A stretch of 64,000 nucleotides of DNA, from the NCBI RefSeq assembly GCF_027887165.1, contig NC_077232.1, positions 12,043,636 through 12,107,635 on the forward strand. Direction: 5' to 3'. A program made the position numbers and the translations under genes. Shown one piece after another: positions 55,443 through 64,000 of this stretch (positions within the stretch are counted from its first letter, which is position 1; every line of letters starts with the position of its first letter). This stretch comes from Monodelphis domestica (lineage: Eukaryota > Chordata > Mammalia > Didelphimorphia > Didelphidae). Under the pieces are notes generated by a model that was given only the letters and a program-made list of their open reading frames with translations, was not told the origin of the DNA and searched no databases.

Positions 55443-56320
55443 AATTAATAAAGAAAATAAAAAGTCCTGTGTATTAACTTCAACAGAGCTGCCCTCTTTG
55501 CTTCTGGATCTCCTTTGGGCCCCTCTTGCCTCTGTTTCCCAGCCTGGCTTCTGGAGCTTGTTTGCACCACCATGCAGGTTGTATCCCTGAGCAGCCGTAA
55601 GCTCGAGGGCAAGGATGGTTTCAGTCTTGTTATTGTATTCCTGGTGCCTAGCGGAGCCTGGCACTGTGCAGGTGTCTAATGTCCGAATGGATCTGAGATG
55701 CACGGAATCCCTCCCACAATCCATGCCTGCCCATTGTGGGCCACCCTGGCCACATTCTCCCAGAGGCTCCCCCCAACTGCCCCTGCCATGTCAAGCCTGC
55801 AGGAGAGCCCACAGCCAAGCCATCTTAGCCTCCCATCTCCCATTTCCCTGGGGACATCCTTTCTTCCTAGAGGTTCCCCCTTGGCTAGAGGATGTCGCTT
55901 CCCATGTCCTCCCTGGTCCTCCCCAGAGGTCTCCGAGTCAGAGAATGGCTGAGCAGAGCCCCACGCCCACCCTCAGAGCTGGGAGCGATGCTGAGCCTTG
56001 GGCTGAGCCCCCCCTCTTGCCCCCAAGTCTTCACTGAGCTTAGATTGTCTATTTTTTCAGCCCACACGTCGTTTGTGCCTTCCTTGAGGGAAGGGACTGT
56101 CTCATTCTTGTCTTTGTGTCTTTAGGGTTGGCACTAGTGTCTTGTACACAGAAGATGCCTTACACGTTTTTGCTAAATTGAATTTGTGCCTTGCACTGTG
56201 CCAGGGAAGAGGGGTGCCAAGGCAACACAAAGAACAATGCCTGCCCTCGAGGAGCTGACATTCTACTGAGGGTCAGAGCATGGACATAGAAGGGACACAT
56301 GATTTGAGCACTAACAGTGA
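55443..56320. other. Spacer with two L2/L3-type LINE remnants
   Basis: 55600-55690 ('tggtgcctagcggagcctgg') and 56042-56165 ('cttgagggaagggactgtct', then a diverged end) are old LINE 3' ends. 56190-56280 is a further L2/L3-like piece ('tgccctcgaggagctgacat'). Confidence 0.5.
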
Positions 56321-56528
56321 GGGCAGCTAGCTGGCACAGTGAATAGAGTGCCAGGCCTTAGAGTCAAGAAGATCTGAGTTCAAATCCAGCCACAGACACT
56401 TATTATGACCTTAGGCAAATCACTTGACTGTTTGCCTCATCTTCCTCATCTGTAAAATGAACTGGAGAAGGAAATGCCAAGAAAGCCCCAAATGGAGTTA
56501 CAAAGAGCTGGATGACTAATGGACAAAA
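56321..56528 (+). mobile_element. Marsupial SINE (type B)
   Basis: Head 'gggcagctagctggcacagt', 'cttcctcatctgtaaaatga', then 'actggagaaggaaatgccaa' and 'aagccccaaatggagttaca', the type B 3' half. Confidence 0.85.
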
Positions 56529-57644
56529 AGAAATGGCGAAGGAGTTCAGAAAAGACTTCCTAGGTGGTGGCGCTTGGACTTTGTCTTCCCTGTGCCCTCC
56601 ACCCTGAAATGGGTATTTTTATGTGTGTGCTTTAGTTGCTTCTCCCCGTGTAAAAGGGGGTAGGTGGGCAGTCACATCTCACCAAGGACCCCTCTGTGGT
56701 CTCCCCAGCTACCACGTGTGACTCTGTCAAGGCATCGTGGTCTGATGGCTCCCAGCACCCAATAAGCCCCTCACAGACAGGTTCTAGTTCATCTTTCTAT
56801 CCCCAACGGAGCCCAGGGCCCTGGCACAGGGACGATGCATGGCTGCCCAGCGCCAGTCTGGGGAAAGGTCAGACCAGACTCGCAGAACCGAGTGGAAAGG
56901 GACAGCTCCCTTTACGGTTCCTTGCCTCGGTTTGTCCACAGCCACAGGTGGGCAGATGGGCTCTTGTCCATCTCTTGCAGTCTGCCAGCTTCCCGGGAGG
57001 TGCTGGGACAAGGGGAGGGAACCCGAGAAGGGCAGGGAGATGGCACCACCATCTGGCTTTGGAATGCCAGAGCTCTGGGACGAGTGTGGACAATCCCCAA
57101 CTCATCCCATCTGCCCCTCTCCCTGACACTTCCCACCTTCTCCCTCCCTCATCCCATATGGATCACAGCCTAGGCCTGGGGGGGGGGGGCGTGAATACAT
57201 CTTCAGCCCCCCTCCTGGGCGCTGCTTCCTGTAGCTGGCAGGGGTGAAACCCCTGCTCTGGGGGTCTTCCACCTTTGAGGAGAGGCAGGAGAGGAGGAGA
57301 AATATGACTGGAATCAGAGCTGGAGCTCCCGAAGCCCAAGCTCCTCATTTTACAGACGGGGGAACTGAGGCCCATGGAAGGGGAAGGGGCTTGTTCCTCA
57401 GTTTACAAGAGGAGGAAAGGATGTGTCAGGATACCAACGCCAACGGGGGTACTTTCTGCCAAGTCATCCAGAGCCTCAGAGGGCAAAGAGGCTGTCTGGC
57501 CTGACCCCCACCTCTTTACCGATGAGGAAATGAAGGGCCAACTACGAACACAGACAGCCAAGGAGACACAGAGCTGAGATCCCCCTAGGACAAGACGGGA
57601 CGGGAGCCAGATGGGCCACTCACTCACCTAGGGTGCCAGGAGGC
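56529..57644. other. Spacer with two reverse MIR remnants
   Basis: 57335-57420 and 57480-57580 show 'cattttacagacgggggaac' and 'tttaccgatgaggaaatgaa'. A G-run lies at 57178-57190. Nothing else recognised. Confidence 0.45.
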
Positions 57645-57812
57645 TTCGGTGGTTCAGTGGCTAGAGCAATAGGCCTGCAGGCAGGAAGCCCTGAGGTCAA
57701 AGCTCACTTCACACCCTTTCTTGGGCTAGTCAGTCACCTAACCTCTAGCTGCTTCCATTTCCTCATCTATAAAATGAGGATGATAATAGCACCTATTTTT
57801 ATTGGTAGTAGC
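57645..57812 (+). mobile_element. THER-like tRNA-type SINE
   Basis: 'cttcggtggttcagtggcta' head and 'atttcctcatctataaaatg' with 'gaggatgataatagcaccta'. Confidence 0.6.
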
Positions 57813-57903
57813 AGAAGAGGTACCCTGCCGCTCAACGCCTGGGGGTTTATGCTTCGATTTGGCAAGTCCTGTGTGATACAGTGAAGGCTGAAAGCCTTTG
57901 GTG

Positions 57904-58042
57904 GGGGGCAGCTAGGTGGCACAAGAGATAGAGCACCGGGCTTGGAGTCAGGAAGTCCTGAATTTAAATACAGGATCAGTCACTTATTTGCCGTGTGACC
58001 TTGGGCAAGTCATTCAACCCTGTTTACCATTTTTAAAAAGCT
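57904..58042 (+). mobile_element. tRNA-type SINE, 3'-shortened
   Basis: 'gggggcagctaggtggcaca' head, 'gtgaccttgggcaagtcatt'. Confidence 0.75.
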
Positions 58043-58268
58043 TTTGGTGGGCAGGGACTCAATTCTAAAATAGTGCCCAGAGTTTTCAACACTCAGGGAG
58101 CCCAGCTGTGAGCCCCTTCTCCAGCTTCAAATGACACTTTGCATTCAAAGCCACTAACTGTTAGTGCTCCCATGTCTCCATTTCCTGGGCAACATTGTGT
58201 GTGAAATGAGCTTGGAAACTGGAGACTCAAGAACCCAGGTTCAAGACTGGCAGGGAGGGGTCTATTGG

Positions 58269-58630
<362 letters not shown>

Positions 58631-58913
58631 CACTCCTCTTTGGGAATTTTTTAAATTTTACTTAGAAAAGTAACAAGATACCCCCTTGAGGAGCTGAGAA
58701 ACCGTGTGCCCAGCTCCTGTCTCTGCCCGCTGGGTACAACCTGTGGATACAACACAGAGAGGGGACTGTTAGGACCAGAAGTGGCATGCTGGCTTCCCCT
58801 TCTAGCCCCTCTTTTCCAGACATCAGGCTGTAGCTCCCCTCTGCCCAGGGCTGGCCAAGAGGCTATAAGGCAAGGGAAAGAGTCGACCAGTAGGCCTCGG
58901 GCCCCTTACCAGC
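58631..58913 (-). other. SAXO4: SAXO4 3' flank / probable 3' UTR
   Basis: No canonical AATAAA is seen on the - strand here; a weaker AGTAAA occurs near 58663. The 3' end of the transcript is therefore uncertain. Confidence 0.35.
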
Positions 58914-58992
58914 TCAGGATGGTGTCCGCAGAGAAGAAAGGCCTGAGCTATGAGGATTGTCTCTGTAGAAAGGATCCAGGGCAGTCAGGGTT
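58914..58992 (-). CDS. SAXO4: SAXO4 last coding exon
   Basis: Acceptor ctccatgcag; completes the split arginine of HVGR and reads TLTALDPFYRDNPHSSGL to a TGA at 58916-58914. The human end is TLTSADPFYQNTPHSS plus a few residues, from memory. Confidence 0.93.
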
Positions 58993-61900
58993 CTGCATGG
59001 AGAGAGGAGCCCCAAAGGTGAAGGGCCTAAGCCCAGCTGGAAGGGACCCCCAGAGACTAGAGAAGCCAGCCAGCCCCCCATTTTACAGATGGAAAACTGA
59101 GATCCAGAGGGGGGATGTGACACGCCCATAGGAAATGAATGGCCTTGCTGGGTTTCAAAGCCAGGTCTCTCCACACCAGATAGGGGGCAGAGAAAGAAGA
59201 ACAGAAAGGCTGCCACTAGAGCAGAGGCAAGAAGGCTGAAGCAGGCCAACAGTCAGAAGACAGAAGGGGCTGAGGCAGAGAGCAGGGGAGCTGAGATGGG
59301 GGGCAGCTGGGGGGCACCAACCTGCCCACGTGGGGGTGAGATTTCCGAATGGTTTCTATGGGGTTGTGGTAACCCTCGAGGCTAGTCTGGGTCATAGGAT
59401 TGTTAGTCACGTAGCTTCCAGGGTGCTGGGGCTGGATTCCTCCTCGAGTCCACCCTTCCCGGTCTAGACCCTTGGGAGTATTATCAAAATATCTGCAGGA
59501 AAAGGCAAACAAAGCAGGGGCCTGTCTAGGCCTGGATTGCAGGGCCATGGAGAAGAGGAGCCTACTGAGGGGCTGGGATCCCCATTCCCCAGTCATCCCC
59601 CTAGAGGAGGGGGGAGTGATGAGGCAGGACGAGAACCTGCTGAGGCCCAGGCCTTGGGCCAGGAGGAGTCCTGGAGGCCAAGGAAGGAGGCACACGAGAA
59701 TCCTGGAGCAGGGGGCAAAGGGATAGGGGGCTTGAAAATGGGGTTCCACATGTTGGATGGAGCTGGCAAGACTAGGCAGGGGCCAGGAGCCAAGACTTTG
59801 AGGCCCTTGGGTACCTGGGGAGTTAATGCCCCAGGGCTTCTGGGAGCCCAGGCAGCAGGGGAGGAGGGACAACCCAGAAAGTAAAAAGGAAGAGCCCGTA
59901 GGACTAGACAAAACTTCTAATACTCTGGGACAGTCCCAGCTGGATGGATCATGAGAGATTCTCCAGAAGCCCCTCTAGATGATAAGAATGAGCCAGGATG
60001 GGGCAGCTGGGTGTCTCAGTGGATTGAGAGGTCTCAGGTTCAAATCTAGTCTCAGATACTTCCTAGTTGGGTGACCTTGGACAAGTCACTTAATCTCAGT
60101 TTGCCCAGCCCTGACCACCCTTCTGCCTTGGAACCAATACTTAGGATTGATTCTAAGAAGGAAGGTCCGAGTTTTCATTTTTTAAAAAAATGAAGCAGAG
60201 ATTCAGAAAGGGTGACAACGTGGCCTCAGCTGCACAGCATTATAGAAGAAAGGCCAACCCTAAAACTCAAACCTGCAGCCTTTCTCCAGAATGGAACCAG
60301 GAGTTGTTCTCATGTTCCCAGTGGCCTCGGGGACCCAGGAATGGCCAGGCCCGGGGCGCATCCAGTCCCAGCCCAGTGATGCCTCTTAAGACAGCGCTCT
60401 GAACCTCTGCGCTGCTGGCTAAGATCTGTTCCTGCTTGCAGCTCTCTCTGTCCCTTTAAGGAGGGTCTGCGGGCTGCGGGGGGGGGGGGGGGGGGGGGTC
60501 CGGGCGGGGCGGGGCGGGGCGAGGCGGCTCACCTTTGGTTGTAAGTGGTCAGAAATCTCTGATCTGCGTCGGGGGCGCCGAAGCTTCGGGTGTAGCCGGG
60601 ATTGTTGGTGCTGAAGCCAGAGGGCTCCTGGGAGAAGACGGGGGACAGCCGTGAGCCGGGAGGGCGCGGAAGGGGCCGTGGAGCGGGGGAGGGGCAGCCG
60701 CCGCTGAGCACTCACCTTGGCCCCCACTGTCTCCCGACCCAGCATGCCATTGGTGGTCTGGGGGACCCACTGCAAGCCCTGGAACTGGCGGTGACTCAGG
60801 CTGCCCGACTCGGAGAGTGACGCCGGGCCAATGGGCGGGGTCTGCAGATCAGGGAAAGAGGCCGGCCGGGGTGAGAGCCCGAGGGAGCTGGCCGGGTCTG
60901 GGAGGGAAGGAGGGGGGAGGCGGGGGCGGGGCTGTGAAGAGACTGGCGGGGGGAGGACAGGGCAGACAGACAGACACTGAGAGAGCCGGAGAGACAGGGG
61001 GCCGGCCGAAAGAGAAAGAAGGGGGAGGAAGGGAGCGTCTTCATCTCCCCATCCTTCAGCCCAGTGCTGGGAACACACATATTCAGTGTTTGTCGACTGA
61101 CCTCAGAAAGGGAGTAGGAAAGGGAGAAGCAGAGGGGAGGGAGAGGAAGAACAAGGAGGAGAGAGAGGCAGCCCTATAAACTAGCATGCCTGGGGCTCTC
61201 GTTCTGTCCTCAGAACGGCCCTGCCCGTTACTCCCATTTTAGAGAAGACACTGAGGTCTAGACTTGCCCAAGCCAGAGCCATAGAGCACGACGGTGGCCC
61301 GATTTGAGCTCGAGTCTAGGCAGCCTCCAAAGCTTGGATCTGTCCATGGTACCTCCCGATGCCTCCCAGAGAAGGGCCAGGAGAGGCAGCGGAGTGGAGG
61401 AAGAAAGACAGACTGGCAGAGATCAGTGAGAGAGAGGGAGCCTCAGGGGAGCTGCGGGGCCGCTTACAGCTTGGAAGAGCTTCTCCTTCTGCCGGCTAAA
61501 GCCGGACTCTCTCTCGGAGCCTTTGGCCAGCACAGGCAAGTATTCATCCCCCTGGAAACAGGGAGAGCCCCAGCTGAGAGCTCTGGCAGTCCTTACTCAC
61601 CGGGCTGCAGCCCCCGTCCCTCACCCCTTCCCCACTGGGCCTCCCAACTCCTGGGCTCCCTCTCCTACTCCACCCCAGCTCCTGGCTTCCCTGGGGGCTT
61701 CCAGTGATCTCCTTCCCTCCCTCCCTGCCCCCCACTTCCCCCTCCTTCCTCTTCCTTCCTCTTCCTCCTTACGTGTGGATTGCTATAGGAGCCGAAATCT
61801 GACTTGCTGACGCTTCTGTTGCAGGACAGCACCTGGAAGAGAGGCCGGAGATCAGCCACTCCTGGGGAGACCCTGGTACCGGCCTGGTCCATTCTGGTCC

Positions 61901-63954
61901 CCACTTAGGGCCCCCTTTGGGCTCCCAGCAGGCTAAAGGACACGGACCCGCAGAGCCACTGAGGTGCTAAACAGAGAAGCAGAGCTGGGTGCCAGGCAGT
62001 GCCCTGTTCGGAAGGGGCAGGGCCTGAGCTGGGCCATAGGCAGAAGGGGGGGGGGACCAGGAGAAAGTCCAGTCACTGAGATCCTGGTTTGACCTGGTTA
62101 CCCATCGGGGCTTTCTGTTGCTGTTGGTGGGGTCTCTTGTGGCTGTTTGCCAAAGGGCTTTAGCCATGGAAGAATCCCAAATCATAAAATGCCACAATTC
62201 CCCCTGTGATCTGAATGGGATATCAGGTGCCAATGAGTCACATTCTCATTTTGCAGAGGAAGAAACTGAGGCCCACAGAGGGCAAGGGGCTGGCAGAGAT
62301 GGACCTGGATCCCTTCAACATGGATAGATAAAGACATGGCAAACTAGGTGAGAAGAGGTCAGGTAGGAGGGAAAAAGAGGAAGGGCATCTCCTGGTCCTG
62401 GGGAGAGGATATGAGAGGGAAAGGCCTCCCACCTCGGAGCCCTGGGAGTAGAGGCAATAATGGGGGGCAGAGAAGAAATTGGGGCAAAGGGGTCCATAAT
62501 AACTTACAGGCTCTCCAGGGAGGCTCTGGGGGACAATGGGATTCTTGGTGCCCTGCTCTGTGAAGCCCGTATCCTCCTTGGCACCAATTGTCTTCTTCTG
62601 AAGGAAATCTGGAAAGAACTCATACATGGGTTTTTGAATCTCCCCCCCCCCCCGTTACTGGGAGGGGGCCCCAGTGGCCACCAGGTGCAACTCCCAGCCC
62701 GTCCCACCCCTATCCCAAAGATTTTGCCCTCTTAGGGATGCTGGATGGGGGCAGGGAGTCCATTTGCCTTCTAGTCTAGCTCTTCTTCTGGAGAAACAAA
62801 ATGGCTCCAGAGTCTTCCTCCCCACCACCCCCTCCTGACTCACTGGCCACTATCCTTTGAGCTCAATGATGGGTTTAAGTCCCTTTGATGGGATAAAGGA
62901 TGCCAGGAAGTCAATTGAGTAATAAGTGGAGGCAGCAGGGTTCCAGCCTGGGTCCTCCCACTCCTTTTCAACCCTACTTCCCTGGCCAGGATTCTCTTTG
63001 ATGCCATCCCAGACCACTGGGCAGCCAGCCTTCCCTTGAACCCCTCCAGGGTAGGCAACCCACTGTCTGGGCTTATTTCTAGGATGGATGGCGTAGCAGG
63101 AAGGGAGGGAAGAAGGGAAGCAGGGCCGCATCTCCACATCTATGTACCTGGCTGGCCTGGGATTTCATAGCGGTATTTGGAGTTGTACTCAGAGGTCATA
63201 AATCGGGGACCCTGAAACACCAAGGGAGGAAGTAGCAGTGGGGAATACTGATTCCAGGCTGCCCACCACCATTGCTCCTCTCAGGTCAGCCCTGCTCTCC
63301 TCATGGCCCCCCAACTGGAGTGGGGCAGAGGATAGATTCTTAGGGGCAGGGCTGGCCCAGGAATCCTCTTGTCCTGATCTGGGGAGCCTCAGCCAGCCCC
63401 CACTTCCACACGGCACCTCCCCCTACCCAGATCTGCAAGTCCCTACAATTCCACTGTTGTGGATCCATTTCTCTGTTCGAGAGGAGGGGTTATCAGTCAT
63501 TGACCTGCGAGTATAAACTAGTGGTCTGAGTCTTTCTCACTGGGAGCAGGTTTGCCAGAGGAGAAGGAGAACACCCCAATGTCCACGTTCCCAAAAGACT
63601 GGAGGAGGGTAAAGGGGTTCGGCAGCCCAGAGATCACAGAATTCCAAGATGGAAGGAATGTCCAGAATGTGCAGTTAGCACAATAGCCTCTCTCCCACTG
63701 AGCTCCCCCTTCTTACTTTCCATGAACATTCAGGAGAGGCCTCTGGGAAGGAGAGCCTGACCCTATGCCCGTTGCCACCCACCAGCCATGCCCGGGCATC
63801 TCCTAGAAGCTGGCAGCAAACTCACGTATCGGTAATTCTCCATTTCAATGCCTCCCTTGCCCACATATTCATGGAGGGTTGGCACAGTCTTGGGTTCCAA
63901 TCCTGTGATGGCGTGTCCACCATAATCCTGGGTGTTGAAGTGGACTTTCTTGAC
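58914..63954 (-). CDS. SAXO4: Stabilizer of axonemal microtubules 4 (PPP1R32/C11orf66), nine 3' coding exons
   Basis: SAXO4 is an axonemal microtubule-associated protein of ciliated cells and sperm, first described as PP1 regulatory subunit 32. In transcription order the exons are 63954-63826, 63211-63148, 62608-62508, 61832-61773, 61551-61468, 60841-60716, 60627-60533, 59492-59322 and 58992-58914. All have AG/GT borders and join in phase, giving 302 residues of a protein I recall as about 425 in human. The 5' exons lie beyond 64000. Visible features: an RVxF-type PP1-docking motif KKVHF at the start of the first exon here, and a repeated GxKExxGF motif (IGAKEDTGF, VGAKEPSGF, related GSERESGF). 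Conserved blocks are GPRFMTSEYNSKY, LGRETVGAK, FLTTYNQ, KGLDREGWTRGGIQP and HPHVGR. LRRC10B lies downstream in the same orientation. Confidence 0.95.
58993..59321 (-). other. SAXO4: SAXO4 last intron
   Basis: 329 bp, containing a reverse MIR-like piece at 59080-59170 ('cattttacagatggaaaact'). Confidence 0.8.
59322..59492 (-). CDS. SAXO4: SAXO4 exon with GLDREGWTRGGIQP
   Basis: Reads YFDNTPKGLDREGWTRGGIQ, then PQHPGSYVTNNPMTQTS and ETIRKSHPHVG, ending with AG of an arginine codon. The donor is gttggt, a weaker match than the others. 171 nt. Confidence 0.95.
60000..60188 (+). mobile_element. Marsupial SINE (type A), antisense in SAXO4 intron
   Basis: Head 'ggggcagctgggtgtctcag', a short deletion before the box, body 'gaccttggacaagtcactta', tail 'ggattgattctaagaaggaa'. 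Confidence 0.85.
60478..60528 (+). repeat. Poly-G run and (GGGGC)n, potential G-quadruplex
   Basis: 21 consecutive G (60478-60498), then 'tccgggcggggcggggcgg'. Several G-tracts suit four-stranded folding on the template strand of SAXO4. Confidence 0.9.
60533..60627 (-). CDS. SAXO4: SAXO4 exon EPSGFSTNNPGY...
   Basis: Reads EPSGFSTNNPGYTRSF then GAPDADQRFLTTYNQ and exits with AG of a split arginine (donor gtgagc). 95 nt. Confidence 0.95.
60716..60841 (-). CDS. SAXO4: SAXO4 exon with LGRETVGAK
   Basis: Reads TPPIGPASLSESGSLSHRQF, then QGLQWVPQTTNGMLGRETV and GAK. 126 nt, phase 0 on both sides. The C-terminal half is well conserved with human; the N-terminal half is diverged. The next intron is only 88 bp. 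Confidence 0.95.
60842..61467 (-). other. SAXO4: SAXO4 intron
   Basis: 626 bp, purine-rich, with a reverse MIR-like piece about 61215-61330 ('cattttagagaagacactga'). Confidence 0.8.
61468..61551 (-). CDS. SAXO4: SAXO4 exon GDEYLPVLAKGS...
   Basis: Reads GDEYLPVLAKGSERESGF then SRQKEKLFQA; 84 nt, phase 0 on both sides. Matches human GDEFLPVLARGSKRE as I recall it. Confidence 0.95.
61773..61832 (-). CDS. SAXO4: SAXO4 exon VLSCNRSVSKSDF...
   Basis: A 60-nt, 20-codon exon reading VLSCNRSVSKSDFGSYSNPH, phase 0 on both sides. Related to human SVTKSDFLPKTHLH. Confidence 0.93.
61833..62507 (-). other. SAXO4: SAXO4 intron
   Basis: 675 bp with a reverse MIR-like piece at about 62200-62300 ('cattttgcagaggaagaaac'). 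Nothing else recognised. Confidence 0.8.
62508..62608 (-). CDS. SAXO4: SAXO4 exon DFLQKKTIGAKE...
   Basis: Completes the split aspartate and reads FLQKKTIGAKEDTGFTEQ, then GTKNPIVPQSLPGEP; donor gtaagt. 101 nt. Matches human FLQKKSIGAKEGSGFTKQ. Confidence 0.95.
62609..63147 (-). other. SAXO4: SAXO4 intron
   Basis: 539 bp; a short C-run (62642-62653) and no other recognised feature. Confidence 0.8.
63148..63211 (-). CDS. SAXO4: SAXO4 exon GPRFMTSEYNSKY...
   Basis: Reads GPRFMTSEYNSKYRYEIPGQ then P and the first base of the next aspartate codon (donor gtacat). 64 nt. GPRFMTSEYNSKY is identical to human from memory. Confidence 0.95.
63212..63825 (-). other. SAXO4: SAXO4 intron
   Basis: 614 bp with no recognised repeat or motif. 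Donor gtgagt. Confidence 0.8.
63826..63954 (-). CDS. SAXO4: SAXO4 exon with PP1-docking motif
   Basis: Reads VKKVHFNTQDYGGHAITGLE, then PKTVPTLHEYVGKGG and IEMENYRY; 129 nt, phase 0 on both sides, acceptor acttctcccag. KKVHF fits the [RK]xVxF rule for PP1 docking and corresponds to RKVHF in human. Further 5' exons lie beyond the window. Confidence 0.95.
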
Positions 63955-64000
63955 CTGGGAGAAGTAAAGAAGTCTTGTCAGTAATCTCCAGGGCCCATCT

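Larger units (their letters stand above)
59493..60532 (-). other. SAXO4: SAXO4 intron with SINE and G-run
   Basis: 1.04 kb. Contains a SINE at 60000-60188 and, 35 bp from the donor, a 21-G run plus GGGGC repeats on the + strand, which is a C-run in the transcript. Acceptor tttcctgcag. Confidence 0.85.

Overview
This 64 kb window is mammalian, and most likely marsupial, nuclear DNA. The genes are split by GT-AG introns. The spacer is full of tRNA-derived SINEs of the marsupial WSINE1/Mar1 type, old CORE-SINE (MIR/THER) and L2/L3 remnants, marsupial-type L1 tails, a BovB-like RTE piece and long purine/pyrimidine microsatellites. No prokaryotic features are present. I cannot name the species.

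Three protein-coding genes are supported. (1) The last six coding exons of SYT7 (synaptotagmin-7) lie on the + strand at 410-12358. They encode the linker end, both C2 domains and the stop codon; upstream exons lie left of the window. A long 3' UTR may run to a poly(A) signal near 17.7 kb. (2) LRRC10B is an intact single-exon leucine-rich-repeat gene on the - strand (25031-26008), in a CpG-rich block with a candidate poly(A) signal at 24210. (3) Nine 3' coding exons of SAXO4 (also called PPP1R32, C11orf66, IIIG9) lie on the - strand between 58914 and 63954; its 5' exons lie beyond 64000. From memory, human 11q12.2 has the same order and orientation (SAXO4 and LRRC10B in one direction, SYT7 convergent), so this is an ordinary conserved block.

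Layout: 0-12.4 kb SYT7 exons and repeat-rich introns, including a 0.9 kb GGAA tract and a 0.35 kb CCT tract in the last intron; 12.4-24.2 kb SYT7 3' UTR and convergent spacer; 24.2-26.4 kb LRRC10B and its CpG island; 26.4-58.9 kb a gene-free repeat field with a solo LTR, several L1 pieces in both orientations, a short hAT-like element, SINE clusters, microsatellites and a 2 kb, 40-bp minisatellite; 58.9-64 kb SAXO4.

The genes do not form an operon. SYT7 is a calcium sensor for slow exocytosis and lysosome fusion, SAXO4 is an axonemal/microtubule protein with a PP1-docking motif, and LRRC10B has no established biochemical role known to me. I found no convincing new biological system. The strongest unexplained structures are the 40-bp minisatellite with a 640-bp higher-order period, a tandem E-box array in a SYT7 intron, RFX-like X-boxes around LRRC10B, and nested mobile elements at 30-32 kb.
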